NCBI RefSeq assembly: GCF_018831085.1
Contig: NZ_JAGPNM010000002.1
Location: forward strand, 549,675 to 613,674
Source: Rheinheimera oceanensis
GTDB taxonomy: Bacteria > Pseudomonadota > Gammaproteobacteria > Enterobacterales > Alteromonadaceae
DNA: 64,000 bases
Direction of reading: 5' to 3'
The number at the start of each line of letters is the position of its first letter. Positions within the stretch are counted from its first letter, which is position 1. Shown piece by piece: positions 42,218 to 51,986 of the stretch. A program made the position numbers and the translations under genes. The notes under the pieces were generated by a model. The model worked only from the letters and a program-made list of their open reading frames with translations. It was not told the DNA's origin and did no database searches.

Positions 42218-44266
42218 TTAACCGGCAATGCCCATATGGCGTAGCAAGGCTTCATTAGATGGCTCACGGCCACGGAAACCTTTAAATAACTCCATTGGCT
42301 CGGCACTGCCGCCGCGTTCTAAAATCCAGCGTAAAAAATCGCGGCCGGTGTCGGCATTAAAAATGCCTTCTTCCTCAAAACGGCCAAAGGCATCCGCAGA
42401 TAACACTTCAGCCCACAGGTAGCTGTAATAGCCTGCCGCGTAACCACCGGCAAAAATATGGCTGAAACCATGCTGAAACCGGTTAAAGCGCGGCGGTATA
42501 ATAACCGACACTTCATTGCGTACTTCATCCAGTAGTTGCTGCACACGACCACCCTGCGCCGGATCATACTCAGCGTGTAAACGAAAATCGAACAAGGCAA
42601 ATTCAAGCTGACGCACCAGAAACATTGCCGACTGAAAGTTTTTCGCTGCCAGCATTTTATCCAGCAAGTCCTGTGGTAATGGCTCGCCGCTTTCATAATG
42701 GCAGGAAATAATGGCCAGGGCTTCACTTTGCCAGCACCAGTTTTCCAGAAACTGGCTGGGCAGCTCTACTGCATCCCAGGCGACACCGTTAATACCCGCT
42801 ACAGCGGCTGCATCCACTTTGGTAAGCATATGGTGAATGCCGTGGCCAAATTCGTGGAATAACGTCACTACTTCATCATGAGTAAACAGTGCTGGCTTGC
42901 CACCCACCGGCTTATTAAAGTTACAGGTTAAATAAGCCACCGGCGTTTGCACGCTGCCATCGGGCAAAATACGCCGGCCCTGGCAATCGTCCATCCAGGC
43001 ACCGCCGCGCTTTTTCGCCCGGGCGTATAAATCCAGATAAAAACTGCCGCGCAAGGTGCCTGTGGCATCAATAATGTCGTAAAACTTAACGTCGCTGTGC
43101 CATACATCTACACCGTTGCGCTGCTTTACTTCTACGCCAAACAGCTTATTAAGTACGGTAAATAAACCAGCTACCACTTTGTGCTCAGGGAAATATGGCC
43201 GCAGCTGTTCATCAGAAATAGCGTATTTGGCCTGTTTCAGCTTTTCGGCATAGTAAGTAATGTCCCAGGCCGCCAACTCTGTTATACCGTATTCGCTTTG
43301 GGCAAACGCACTTAGCTCGGCTAAATCCTGCTGCGCCTGAGGCCTGGCCCGGCGGGCTAAATCCTGCAGGAAATCCAGCACCTGCGCCGGGCTTTGTGCC
43401 ATTTTGGTTGCCAGTGATTCTTCTGCAGCATTGTTAAAGTCCAGCAATTGCGCCAGTTCATGCTTAAGTGCCAGGGTTTCTTCAATAATAGCGCTGTTAT
43501 CAAACTGGCCGGCTGTCGGGCCCTGATCCGACGCACGGGTGCAGTAGGCGCTGTATAGCTCTTCGCGCAGTGCACGTTTGTCAGCATAAGTCATTACGGC
43601 AATGTAGCTGGGAAATTCCAGCGTAAATACCCAGCCTTCCAGCCCACGGCTTTGTGCTTCTTCAGCGGCAGCCAGTTTGGCATCATCCGGTAACCCCATC
43701 AACGCTGCTGCGTTGGTAATATGTTTAAACCAGGCCTGGGTTGCATCCAGCGTGTTGTTAGAAAACTGCGAACTTAAATCGGATAAACGGCTTTGAATTT
43801 CGCCGTAGCGTTGTTTCTTTTCGGCTGATAAGCCAATACCCGACAGCTTAAAATCCCGCAGCGCATTTTGAATCACTTTTTGTTGGGCCGCAGTTAGCTC
43901 CGCGTACTGCCCGCTTTGCGCCAATTGCTGGTACTTCTGGTACAGGCCCTCATGCTGGCCCAGCCAGGTACTGTACTCAGACAATAATGGCAGGCAGCTT
44001 TCATAAGCTTCCCGCAGCTCAGGGGTATTCACTACCGAGTTCATATGCGACACCGGCGACCACAATTTACTTAAGCGCCCACTGTCCTGTTCCAGTTGCT
44101 CTATCAGTGTGTGCCAGCTAACGTCCGGCAGTGCTACCGCAGCTTCAACCGCAGCCCGGGCCTGTGCAATAGCCTGCTCAACCGCAGGTTTAACCTGCTC
44201 TGGCGTAATCTGGGAAAACGGCGGTAAATCCGCAAACGATAACAAGATATTCTGGGTAGCAGACAT
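42218..44266 (-). CDS. prlC: Oligopeptidase A (M3 family zinc metallopeptidase)
   Basis: A 682-residue cytoplasmic M3 peptidase that degrades signal peptides and other peptides of roughly 5-20 residues. The zinc site is FHEFGHGIHHML (HEFGH), with the downstream glutamate in the expected helix and the substrate-binding segment GYAAGYYSYLWAEV. Length is within a few residues of E. coli PrlC. ATG 44266 (MSATQN) is chosen because AAGG lies seven bases upstream; the frame could start 48 bases earlier but has no ribosome site there. It is divergent from a small periplasmic protein gene. Confidence 0.96.
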   Translation of the reverse strand: MSATQNILLSFADLPPFSQITPEQVKPAVEQAIAQARAAVEAAVALPDVSWHTLIEQLEQDSGRLSKLWSPVSHMNSVVNTPELREAYESCLPLLSEYSTWLGQHEGLYQKYQQLAQSGQYAELTAAQQKVIQNALRDFKLSGIGLSAEKKQRYGEIQSRLSDLSSQFSNNTLDATQAWFKHITNAAALMGLPDDAKLAAAEEAQSRGLEGWVFTLEFPSYIAVMTYADKRALREELYSAYCTRASDQGPTAGQFDNSAIIEETLALKHELAQLLDFNNAAEESLATKMAQSPAQVLDFLQDLARRARPQAQQDLAELSAFAQSEYGITELAAWDITYYAEKLKQAKYAISDEQLRPYFPEHKVVAGLFTVLNKLFGVEVKQRNGVDVWHSDVKFYDIIDATGTLRGSFYLDLYARAKKRGGAWMDDCQGRRILPDGSVQTPVAYLTCNFNKPVGGKPALFTHDEVVTLFHEFGHGIHHMLTKVDAAAVAGINGVAWDAVELPSQFLENWCWQSEALAIISCHYESGEPLPQDLLDKMLAAKNFQSAMFLVRQLEFALFDFRLHAEYDPAQGGRVQQLLDEVRNEVSVIIPPRFNRFQHGFSHIFAGGYAAGYYSYLWAEVLSADAFGRFEEEGIFNADTGRDFLRWILERGGSAEPMELFKGFRGREPSNEALLRHMGIAG

Positions 44267-44411
44267 GGCAAACCTTAAGCAAAGTGACAAAGAGTAGTCA
44301 TAATGTTGGGGCAAACACCGCTATTGTCAATGCTAAAACGACCTTATTGGCAGTAACTAATGCTGTTGGCTATACTGTGCAAAATTTGTTAATCAAAGGA
44401 ATGAAACCCAA

Positions 44412-44987
44412 ATGAAAATACTGCAAAAAACCGCTGTCAGCTGCCTGTTATTTACCTGCCTGAACCTGACCGCCAGCGCCAATGAAATAGACGAAGCCAT
44501 AGCAGCTGCTACTAAACACTATAAAGCCGGAGAGTTGTCGCAGGCGATATCTCAGCTGGATTATGCCAGCACCTTAATCCGCCAGGAAAAAGGCGAGCAG
44601 GTAAAACTGGCTTTCCCACCGGCCCCCAGTGGTTGGCAGGCGCAGGATGCCAATGCTGAAGTAGCCGCAGCAGCGATGTTTGGCGGCGGTATCAGCGCCT
44701 CACGCAACTACTACAATGACAGTGACAGCATTGATATTGAACTGATGATGGATTCGCCCATGTTACAGGCTTTTGCCATGATGCTGAGCAACCCGTCGAT
44801 GATTGCCATGTCAGGCGGCAAACTAACCAAAATTCAGGGGCTGCAGGCTGTGCAACGGGTAGATGGTAATAGCCTGGAAATTCAGTTTGTCACCCAAGGC
44901 GGCGCCATGATTACCGTGCGCGGCAATAACGCCAACCAAAGCACCATGTTAGCGCTGGCCAACAGTATTGATTTAAAAAAGCTGTAA
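44412..44987 (+). CDS. Periplasmic protein of unknown function
   Basis: A 191-residue protein with a signal peptide (about 1-23, cleavage after SANA) and a soluble mature domain. The first mature part (DEAIAAATKHYKAGELSQAISQLDYASTLIR) looks like one TPR-type helical hairpin; the rest is a small alpha/beta domain (SASRNYYNDSDSIDIELMMDSPML). No catalytic motif is visible. The ATG follows AAAGGA by 11 bases. A hairpin after the stop separates it from the glutathione reductase gene. Function unknown. Confidence 0.7.
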   Translation: MKILQKTAVSCLLFTCLNLTASANEIDEAIAAATKHYKAGELSQAISQLDYASTLIRQEKGEQVKLAFPPAPSGWQAQDANAEVAAAAMFGGGISASRNYYNDSDSIDIELMMDSPMLQAFAMMLSNPSMIAMSGGKLTKIQGLQAVQRVDGNSLEIQFVTQGGAMITVRGNNANQSTMLALANSIDLKKL

Positions 44988-44999
44988 CGACGGCCCTAC

Positions 45000-45036
45000 G
45001 CCCTGTCGCCGGTATAGCTCAGTCTGGCAACAGGGC
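45000..45036 (+). terminator. Imperfect hairpin between the periplasmic protein and gor
   Basis: GCCCTGT (45000-45006) pairs with ACAGGGC (45030-45036), extended inward by GCC/GGC past one mismatch, around a 15-base loop. It ends with TTGT rather than a T-run. Weak terminator or RNA-processing element. Confidence 0.35.
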
Positions 45037-45096
45037 TTGTAAAACACCACACTAACCCCTATAACCGCAGTAATGTCTACTTTGCGGAATTGTCTG

Positions 45097-46455
45097 ATGT
45101 CTCGTCATTTTAACTATCTGTCTATTGGAGGCGGCAGCGGCGGTATTGCCAGCGCCAACCGTGCGGCTATGCGTGGTGCCACTGCTGCAGTAATTGAAGC
45201 AAAAGCTGTCGGTGGTACCTGCGTAAATGTCGGTTGCGTGCCGAAAAAAGTAATGTGGTACGGCGCCCATGTTGCCGAAGCGCTCAAATACAGCCCGGCT
45301 TATGGTTTTGACATCACACAAAACAGCTTTAACTGGGCCACGCTGGTAAAAAACCGCGAAGCTTATATCCAGCGCATTCATGGCAGTTATCACAAAGGCT
45401 TTGATACTAATGGCGTAACTTATATTGAAGGTTTTGCCCGCTTTATTGACGAGCGTACCATTGAAGTTAACGGCGAGCGTATTACTGCCGATCATATTAC
45501 CATCGCCACCGGCGGCCGCCCGGTCCTGCCTGATATTCCGGGCGCAGAGCACGGTATAGATTCAGACGGCTTTTTTGCCTTAACAGAGCAGCCGAAAAAA
45601 GCACTGGTAATAGGTGCCGGTTATATTGCGGTAGAAGTTGCCGGTGTATTGCATGCACTTGGCACAGATACACACTTGCTAATACGTGGCGATAAACCAC
45701 TGCGCAGTTTTGACTCTGACATTACCGATATGCTGCTTGAGCGGATGACACAGGACAAACTCAAACTGCATAAGCAAACCAACGTGATTAAAATAGAGAA
45801 AATCAGCGATGGTAACTTAATCGTGCATTGTGATAACGGCGTTGAGTTTACCGGCGTAGACTGTGTAATCTGGGCCATCGGCCGTGAACCTGCCAGTGAC
45901 AAACTCAACCTGGCAGCAGCCGGGGTAACAACAGATAAAGATGGTTTTATCAGTACCGATAAATATCAGAATACCAATGTAAAAGGCATTTATGCCGTAG
46001 GTGACGTTACCGGCGAAGCACAGCTTACCCCGGTAGCCGTTAAAGCCGGCCGTTTATTAGCAGAGCGCCTGTTTAATAAAAATATGCCCGATGCACATAT
46101 GGATTACTCATTGATCCCAACCGTAGTGTTCAGCCATCCGCCTATCGGCACTATCGGCTTAACCGAAGCAGAAGCCATTGAAAAGTATGGCGCAGCCAAT
46201 GTAAAAGTGTACCGCTCTGGCTTTGCTGCTATGTATAACGCCATAACCGAGCATCGCGCTCTTAGCCGCTTTAAACTGGTATGCACAGGTAAAGACGAAA
46301 AAGTCGTCGGCCTGCACGGCATTGGCGAAGGTATGGACGAAGTGCTGCAAGGCTTTGCAGTCGCCATAAAAATGGGTGCCACCAAAGCTGATTTTGACGC
46401 CACTGTGGCACTGCACCCTACCAGTGCAGAAGAGTTTGTTACGCTAAGAGGCTAG
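45097..46455 (+). CDS. gorA: Glutathione-disulfide reductase
   Basis: A 452-residue flavoprotein that reduces oxidised glutathione with NADPH in the cytoplasm. It has the FAD motif [16 protein letters not shown], the redox disulfide [13 protein letters not shown], the NADPH-binding fold ([21 protein letters not shown]) and the C-terminal dimer-interface tail [16 protein letters not shown] with the catalytic histidine-glutamate pair. Length equals E. coli Gor. ATG 45097 is chosen because GGA lies about nine bases upstream and it starts directly before the FAD fold; an upstream ATG at 45073 would add eight residues. Confidence 0.96.
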   Translation: MSRHFNYLSIGGGSGGIASANRAAMRGATAAVIEAKAVGGTCVNVGCVPKKVMWYGAHVAEALKYSPAYGFDITQNSFNWATLVKNREAYIQRIHGSYHKGFDTNGVTYIEGFARFIDERTIEVNGERITADHITIATGGRPVLPDIPGAEHGIDSDGFFALTEQPKKALVIGAGYIAVEVAGVLHALGTDTHLLIRGDKPLRSFDSDITDMLLERMTQDKLKLHKQTNVIKIEKISDGNLIVHCDNGVEFTGVDCVIWAIGREPASDKLNLAAAGVTTDKDGFISTDKYQNTNVKGIYAVGDVTGEAQLTPVAVKAGRLLAERLFNKNMPDAHMDYSLIPTVVFSHPPIGTIGLTEAEAIEKYGAANVKVYRSGFAAMYNAITEHRALSRFKLVCTGKDEKVVGLHGIGEGMDEVLQGFAVAIKMGATKADFDATVALHPTSAEEFVTLRG

Positions 46456-46485
46456 GCAGGAAAGCGCAAACTTGCCGTTATTTAC

Positions 46486-47763
46486 TTATCTGATGTACTC
46501 AACAGAGAACTGCGGCTCGCTTTGACTACTCAGCACAGTTGCCATAACCGTATTTTGCCAATCGAAATAGGGGTTAAATGTCAGGCGGGCGTGGATCTTG
46601 CCATCCTCACTATAACCCCAGTCTGAATACCACACTTTAGCCCCTTGCTCACAAGCCTGCCGCCTGGTGCTGTTAAGGCCGTTTGCACAGATGCGCTGAC
46701 TGCCCTCTCTGCCGTATAGCGGATTGTCTGGTGCAAACAACAAACCCATATGCGAAAACTGGCTAATACGCTCTTGCGGTAGCTTATCCGTGCGGATAAA
46801 AATGCGCTTTTCATCGATAAGGTTGTCTGGTTTTGCACCGTACCATATCAGCCGGCTTTGCGCATGCACGAAGCGCTGCTGAAATACATCCAGCAGGTAG
46901 CGGGTATTAAGCACTGAATCATGTTCTGCTACAACCATAAACACCGGTTTGTTGTATGGGCGGTCCAGCAGCCGGCGTGCAGTAACACTGGTGCGGTAAA
47001 ACTGCGCAAAGCCGTTTGCCGGTACATTCAGATAACGTAGCGGAGTTTGCATGGCATCTCCCTGCTCCGGTGATCTTAGCCACGGCCGCACTTTGGCAAT
47101 AACAGGGGCCAGCCAGTCAAGCGATGTAGTTTTAAAAGCAGGCGAAAACAATACCAGCCCGGCCACATCAGGGTGGCGATAGGCGTACTCTAATGCCAGA
47201 TTAGCCCCTGTGGAAAAGCCTCCGAGAAAGATCTCGCCGTCCACATCGTCTTGCAAAACCCTGGCTTGCTGATAAACCACATTTTGCCATTGTTCGGCAG
47301 TGGCGCTAAGCATGTCATAGGGTGTAGTGCCATGGCCAGGCAGTAAAACAGTACGGACAAGAAACCCCTGTGCCGCCAGCTCCCGGGCAATGTCATGGAA
47401 CGACCATGGCGAATCCCCCAGCCCGTGTACCAGCAAAATGCCCCGCTTTGGCGCTATATTCTCAGGCTGGTTAACCGGCCACCATTGCCGGGGAGCATTC
47501 CAAAACAGTTCTGCCTCTTTATCCGGCAACTGAAAACTACGCTGCTGCCACATGCTTTTGCGTGTTTCATTCTGGTAATCATTAAAACTTACCGCTGCTA
47601 CCGGCTGCTGAATTTCTTCAAGTGAGGCGCATGCTGACAAAAACATAAAGCTAAGCGCCGACAGCACGCTTAGCATAAGCAGGCTAACCAGCCGGACACG
47701 CCCGGCCTGTTGTGTTAACGGCAAATAAGGCGCGCTTGTTAGGTGATAAATTAACGTGCTCAT
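46486..47763 (-). CDS. Alpha/beta-hydrolase lipoprotein
   Basis: A 425-residue protein with an unusually long N-terminal part before a signal-peptide-like helix (about 25-44) and lipobox LSAC. The hydrolase domain starts at about 105 with ILLVHGLGDSPWSF, followed by LLPGHGTTPYDM and the nucleophile elbow GGFSTGAN; an Asp in VAEHDSV and a His in FSHMGLLF would complete the triad. The fold and GHGTTP motif resemble monoacylglycerol lipase or carboxylesterase types. Substrate is unknown. The lipobox suggests membrane anchoring facing the periplasm. It is adjacent to the kinase gene on the same strand (33-base gap). Confidence 0.82.
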   Translation of the reverse strand: MSTLIYHLTSAPYLPLTQQAGRVRLVSLLMLSVLSALSFMFLSACASLEEIQQPVAAVSFNDYQNETRKSMWQQRSFQLPDKEAELFWNAPRQWWPVNQPENIAPKRGILLVHGLGDSPWSFHDIARELAAQGFLVRTVLLPGHGTTPYDMLSATAEQWQNVVYQQARVLQDDVDGEIFLGGFSTGANLALEYAYRHPDVAGLVLFSPAFKTTSLDWLAPVIAKVRPWLRSPEQGDAMQTPLRYLNVPANGFAQFYRTSVTARRLLDRPYNKPVFMVVAEHDSVLNTRYLLDVFQQRFVHAQSRLIWYGAKPDNLIDEKRIFIRTDKLPQERISQFSHMGLLFAPDNPLYGREGSQRICANGLNSTRRQACEQGAKVWYSDWGYSEDGKIHARLTFNPYFDWQNTVMATVLSSQSEPQFSVEYIR

Positions 47764-47796
47764 GCTGAAATCCGGATATAACCCTTAAGTTAAAAG

Positions 47797-49188
47797 CTAT
47801 ACGTTGTGCACAGGCACACCGTTGGTTGTCTGCAACTGCAACCGGAGCATCAACCCCGGTTGCATTTTATGGGCTGATAACACCCAGCCATGTGCCAGAG
47901 CAATTTCACGGCAAATGGTCAGGCCAAGCCCGGCTCCGGTATCACGCTTGTGTGCACCGCGCCAGAAGCGGTCAAACAACTTTGGTAATTGTGCATCTTC
48001 AATGCCCGGGCCGTGGTCGCGCACGGTAATATTGTCTGAGAACACATCTACCGACACAGTGCTGCTTTCAGGTGCATGTTGTATGGCATTTTCCAGCAGG
48101 TTTTTTAGCAACGTAAACAGCGCACCTTTATCAGCCTGCGATATGACGTCGGAAGCATGCAGTTCCAGATTAAGCTGCACCAGTGCGGCGTCTGCCATAC
48201 GCTGCAAATAAGCAACTGCCTCTGCTACCTGTTGCGGCACATTAACCCGGATAAACTTATAGTTCTGCCGTTCACTGGCCTCTGCCAGCAATAACAATTG
48301 CTGCACCTGGCGCGACATATAGCTGACATCATGCAGTAACCAGTTGCGCGGTTCTGTCTCTGGCATCAATTCAAGCTGGGCGCGGATTAATGCCAGCGGG
48401 GTTTTTAGTTCATGCGCGGCGGTGGCCAGAAACTCCTGCTGTACACGATAACCTTGTTCCAGACGTTCCAAAGCCTGATTAAAGCTGTTTACCAGCGGGA
48501 TAAGTTCAGTTGGCACCCCTTTAACCGGCAAACGAATATCCAGAGAATAAGGAGAGATAGTGGACGCAGACCGGGATATCTCTTTTAGCGGCCGGAGGGT
48601 ATAGCGCAACGTGATGTAAGCACACAAACCAAAAGCAAGCAACAGCACCACGCTAAACAGCGCAACACCCGCTCCCACCAGCGGCAGGGCAATATGGCGA
48701 TGCATAAGCTCCATAAATCTTGTGCTGGCGGTAAGCTGCAAGTGCCAGATTTTACCATTGTGTATTATTGGCTCAGTTGCCCCATGCATAGTCAGCCCGT
48801 TATGCTCAAAATCAAACAGGCCACGCACCGGTCTGGGTGACGCTTTGCCCTCAGGCCAGATAGACTCGCCGGTACCCGATTGCAACACCACATTACCGGC
48901 TTCGTCCAGTATACGATACGCCGTTTCACGCGGGACACTTTCAAACAACCAGGTCACATCCTCTACCTTCGCAGCAAATCCAACCGGCATACCATTGTCG
49001 TCGTACCTGATATCATCAGATATCCCTGCCGCTGCGTCAGCCAGATCCATTCTGGCAAGCGTATTATCGTGCAACACCCAAACCGCAGCCAACACCAGCA
49101 ATATTACGCTCAGAATCATCCCGGCGAGATACGACAGTAGCACCTGCAGGCGTAAACTATTGAAATGAAGCATCGTTACGAAGCGCAT
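47797..49188 (-). CDS. Sensor histidine kinase (QseC/PmrB-like)
   Basis: A 463-residue kinase with two transmembrane helices (about 14-37 and 166-195) flanking a periplasmic sensor, then HAMP (about 195-250), HisKA with TAAHELKTPLALIRAQ, and HATPase with NLLENAIQHAP, DHGPGIED and DTGAGLGLTI. The start at 49188 is supported by GAGG eight bases upstream, giving a 32-base overlap with the regulator gene; an alternative ATG at 49173 has no ribosome site. It forms a pair with the OmpR-type regulator. Neighbours suggest it responds to envelope stress or a toxic compound and controls the divergent RND pump. Confidence 0.93.
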   Translation of the reverse strand: MRFVTMLHFNSLRLQVLLSYLAGMILSVILLVLAAVWVLHDNTLARMDLADAAAGISDDIRYDDNGMPVGFAAKVEDVTWLFESVPRETAYRILDEAGNVVLQSGTGESIWPEGKASPRPVRGLFDFEHNGLTMHGATEPIIHNGKIWHLQLTASTRFMELMHRHIALPLVGAGVALFSVVLLLAFGLCAYITLRYTLRPLKEISRSASTISPYSLDIRLPVKGVPTELIPLVNSFNQALERLEQGYRVQQEFLATAAHELKTPLALIRAQLELMPETEPRNWLLHDVSYMSRQVQQLLLLAEASERQNYKFIRVNVPQQVAEAVAYLQRMADAALVQLNLELHASDVISQADKGALFTLLKNLLENAIQHAPESSTVSVDVFSDNITVRDHGPGIEDAQLPKLFDRFWRGAHKRDTGAGLGLTICREIALAHGWVLSAHKMQPGLMLRLQLQTTNGVPVHNV

Positions 49189-49843
49189 AACCTATACCTC
49201 TTATATTTACTATCCGCTGCTGCGAACCAATGGCCTGCAGTTTGCGTCGCAGCCGGTGTAGCACTACATCCAGTGCGTTGGGCGTAACAGCCTCACTAAA
49301 GCCCCAACCGGCGGCTTCAAGCGCACTGTGGCGCACAGATTCATTACATCTGCGTACCAGTAACAGCATAATTTGCAGCTCGGCCTGCGCCAGTGTCTCG
49401 CTTTTACCATTGCAGCACATAAGGCTGTCAGCCGGGCGCAAGGTTAAATCGCCACACCGGGGTTCCAGTGGCCTTACTTCAGCCGGCCGGCGTAGTAGTG
49501 CCCGCACCCGCGCCAGCATTTCTTCCATGGCAAAGGGTTTGGCCAGATAATCATCGGCACCGGCATCCAGCCCTTCTACCCGATCATTTAGTGCCGTGCG
49601 CGCAGTCAGTACCAGACAGGGAATAGTATTGCCAGCCTCACGTAAACGCCGCAACAGCGATAAGCCATCACCATCCGGTACGCCACGGTCTATCACCAGT
49701 GCCTGATAAGGCACCTGCTGTAAAGCTACCCAGGCATGGTCAATGCGGCTAAATACATCGGCGACAATACCAGCCTGTGCCAGCCCTTCGCCTATCAGCC
49801 GGGCTAAGCGCTCGTGATCTTCAAGTAACAGGATGCGGTTCAT
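49157..49843 (-). CDS. OmpR/PhoB-type response regulator
   Basis: A 228-residue regulator with a receiver domain (acidic pocket LLEDHE, phospho-acceptor Asp in LVIDRGVPDGDG, conserved T in LTAR and K in LAKPF) and a C-terminal winged helix (ALDVVLHRLRRKLQA, IVNIRGIGYALR). Members of this family bind tandem direct repeats. ACTTAC repeats with 11-bp spacing in the 50635-50777 region upstream of its own operon and the RND operon are likely binding sites. Its ATG overlaps the mipA stop (TGATG) upstream. Confidence 0.94.
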   Translation of the reverse strand: MNRILLLEDHERLARLIGEGLAQAGIVADVFSRIDHAWVALQQVPYQALVIDRGVPDGDGLSLLRRLREAGNTIPCLVLTARTALNDRVEGLDAGADDYLAKPFAMEEMLARVRALLRRPAEVRPLEPRCGDLTLRPADSLMCCNGKSETLAQAELQIMLLLVRRCNESVRHSALEAAGWGFSEAVTPNALDVVLHRLRRKLQAIGSQQRIVNIRGIGYALRNDASFQ

Positions 49844-50634
49844 CAGAAACGGTATATATAACCGAGTATCACCCGGTTTTCTGTTGAGCTGTCTACCAGA
49901 GGGCTGTCTTTTATTTCTGCTGCCAGGCTGGTAACGCTAACATCCAGAAACACAAAATGCTTTTGTTTAAACATATAACCTCCACGAGCGCCAACCTCAA
50001 AATTTACTGCCGACTCCCCCTGATAATAAGCCCGGTCAGCCGTTACTTCATTGGCGCGCACGCCATAGTAGTAATCAACATACTTTTTATCCAGTAAGCT
50101 CACTACCAGCCGCGGAGTAAACGTAAACTGCTGTCTAAAATGCCAGGTTCTCTCTAAACCCAAATTAACTGCGCTACCTTCGCTGTCTCCCACCACTTCA
50201 GTAGTATATTCAGCACTAATATTAACCAGGCTGTTTTGCCATTCTGCTTTAACTCCGGTCCAGAAACCACCGTCGCGATCTTCCATACCGTTAAGGATTG
50301 GCGCATCGCTTTGTTTATAGTCAGTAAAGTCGTATCTGCCGAGAATACTGAAATTAATTTTATTCGACTCGCTAAACTGATAACCCGGTAACTTTACGGC
50401 TAACTCTGGCCCGGCCACCCGGATATAGCGGTTTTCATAGCTTAGTATCGGCAGTACTCTGTTGTTGCGGTCAATATCAGTGTAAGCCTGCTGGCGGCTG
50501 CCTGCTGCCACACCCAATCCCCATGAAGTCCCCTCATCCGGTTGCTGTGCAGCAACAGTTAAAGGTAAGCCCGCAAGCAACATAACCAAAGCAGCTGCTT
50601 TAACATAAAGCAGGGTTGAGATACATAAGCGCAT
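49843..50634 (-). CDS. MipA/OmpV-family outer-membrane protein
   Basis: A 263-residue outer-membrane beta-barrel protein: signal peptide (about 1-29, ending AAQ), GLGVAAGSRQQAYTDIDRNNRVLPILSYENRYIRV near the N-terminus and a C-terminal aromatic residue (LGYIYRF) recognised by the Bam machinery. MipA/OmpV proteins scaffold murein enzymes in E. coli or act as regulated porin-like proteins elsewhere. Here it leads an operon with a two-component system, an arrangement seen in other proteobacteria in which the MipA gene is itself induced by the pair. Confidence 0.9.
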   Translation of the reverse strand: MRLCISTLLYVKAAALVMLLAGLPLTVAAQQPDEGTSWGLGVAAGSRQQAYTDIDRNNRVLPILSYENRYIRVAGPELAVKLPGYQFSESNKINFSILGRYDFTDYKQSDAPILNGMEDRDGGFWTGVKAEWQNSLVNISAEYTTEVVGDSEGSAVNLGLERTWHFRQQFTFTPRLVVSLLDKKYVDYYYGVRANEVTADRAYYQGESAVNFEVGARGGYMFKQKHFVFLDVSVTSLAAEIKDSPLVDSSTENRVILGYIYRF

Positions 50635-50777
50635 AAATCAGTTCCTTTCAGATGATATTTATGTAAAAGAACCACCATCATCCACCGCCTGACTTACTTA
50701 AAACTTACCAAAACTTTTTTTTGCTGTTTTTGTGTCAGTAAGTTTGCTGAAAGACAACTTACCGGAAAATAGCTGCT
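50635..50777. promoter_or_regulatory. Divergent promoter region with four ACTTAC boxes
   Basis: ACTTAC occurs at 50692-50697 and 50703-50708 (same strand, 11 bp apart), in reverse at 50738-50743 and again forward at 50757-50762. The 11-bp pair fits one helical turn, as expected for a PhoB/OmpR-type regulator such as that encoded at 49157. The region separates the mipA operon from the RND efflux operon, so one regulator may control both. Confidence 0.55.
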
Positions 50778-50804
50778 ATGCCCGATCGAATAAGGAAGCA
50801 GAAT

Positions 50805-51974
50805 ATGAAAAGGTCACATCAGGTTGTTTTAATAGCCACAGTGTTTGTGGTGGCCATTACTGCGGCAATAGTCATCGCTGCTGATACGCCAGCAAACAAC
50901 CCCGGCATTGCAGCCGCTAAGCCAACGTTGACAGTTAACCTGGCAACACCGCAACTTATAGCATTACCTCTGACAATATCAGCCAATGGCAGTATCAGTG
51001 CCTGGCAGGAAGCCATTATCGGTAATGAAACCGACGGCTTAAGGCTGGCACAAGTCAATGTAAATGTTGGCGATGTTGTACAGCGTGGCCAGGTGCTGGC
51101 GACCTTCGCCGCAGATACTGTTAAGGCAGAACTGGCCCAGAGCCAGGCTGCCGTAGCAGAAGCCGAAGCGGTACTGGCTGAGGCTGCCGACAACGTAAAG
51201 CGTGCTATTGAATTGCAACGCAGCGGCGCGCTGTCTGCACAGCAAATTCAGCAATACCGCACCACAGAGAAAACCGCACAGGCCAGGCTTAAATCGGCAC
51301 AAGCTAATCTGGATACACAACACCTACGCCTGAAACAAACGCAGGTACTGGCACCTGATAACGGCATAATTTCTGCCAGAGCTGCCACTGTCGGAGCTGT
51401 GTTGCCGGTAGGCCAGGAGCTGTTCCGGCTGATCCGCGGCAGCCGGCTGGAATGGCGGGCTGAAGTGTCCTCCCAAGATTTGGCAAAACTGCAGCCGGGG
51501 CAAGTGGTACAGGTTACACCGGCCGGCGGTAACACCATCACAGGTTCACTGCGAATGATAGCCCCGGTCGTCGATACCCAAACCCGTAACGCTTTGGTCT
51601 ATGTTGACCTGCCCGCCGATAGCACCACCCGGGCCGGCAGCTTTGCCCGCGGCCAGTTTGACCTGGGTACCGCTGAGGTACTAACACTGCCGCAAAGTGC
51701 CGTGCAACTGCGGGATGGGTTTAGCTATGTGCTGCGTGTAGGCCCGGATGGCCGCGTCAGGCAAACCAAAGTCAGCACCGGGCGGCGTACTGCTGATTTT
51801 GTCGAAATTACCAGCGGCATTACTCCGGCCGATCAGGTAGTTGCAACGGGCGGAGCCTTTCTCGGCGATGGCGATTTGGTGCAGGTTGTCTCCCTCCTGC
51901 CTGCCACACGGCAATCTGCAAAACCCAGCGCGACAACAGCGGCGCTAACCGCTTCATCAGACGAAGCGATGTAG
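50805..51974 (+). CDS. RND efflux periplasmic adaptor (membrane fusion protein)
   Basis: A 389-residue adaptor: N-terminal signal/anchor helix (about 7-28), lipoyl-like half (LPLTISANGSISAWQEAIIG, VNVGDVVQRGQVLATF), an alpha-helical hairpin (about 110-175; AELAQSQAAVAEAEAVLAEA), second lipoyl half (LAPDNGIISARAATVGAVL) and beta-barrel/membrane-proximal domains. It bridges the inner-membrane pump to an outer-membrane channel. ATG 50805 is preceded by AAGGA eight bases upstream; the in-frame ATG at 50778 lacks one. The permease gene follows after 12 bases. No TolC-like gene is present, so the pump probably uses a shared outer-membrane channel. Confidence 0.93.
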   Translation: MKRSHQVVLIATVFVVAITAAIVIAADTPANNPGIAAAKPTLTVNLATPQLIALPLTISANGSISAWQEAIIGNETDGLRLAQVNVNVGDVVQRGQVLATFAADTVKAELAQSQAAVAEAEAVLAEAADNVKRAIELQRSGALSAQQIQQYRTTEKTAQARLKSAQANLDTQHLRLKQTQVLAPDNGIISARAATVGAVLPVGQELFRLIRGSRLEWRAEVSSQDLAKLQPGQVVQVTPAGGNTITGSLRMIAPVVDTQTRNALVYVDLPADSTTRAGSFARGQFDLGTAEVLTLPQSAVQLRDGFSYVLRVGPDGRVRQTKVSTGRRTADFVEITSGITPADQVVATGGAFLGDGDLVQVVSLLPATRQSAKPSATTAALTASSDEAM

Positions 51975-51986
51975 CCGGAGTATAAA

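Noticed and set aside
45010..45030. TAGCTCAGTCTGG resembles a tRNA D-arm.
   Set aside because: No acceptor stem, anticodon arm or GTTCGA T-loop follows in the right spacing; the stretch lies in the loop of an imperfect hairpin before gor.
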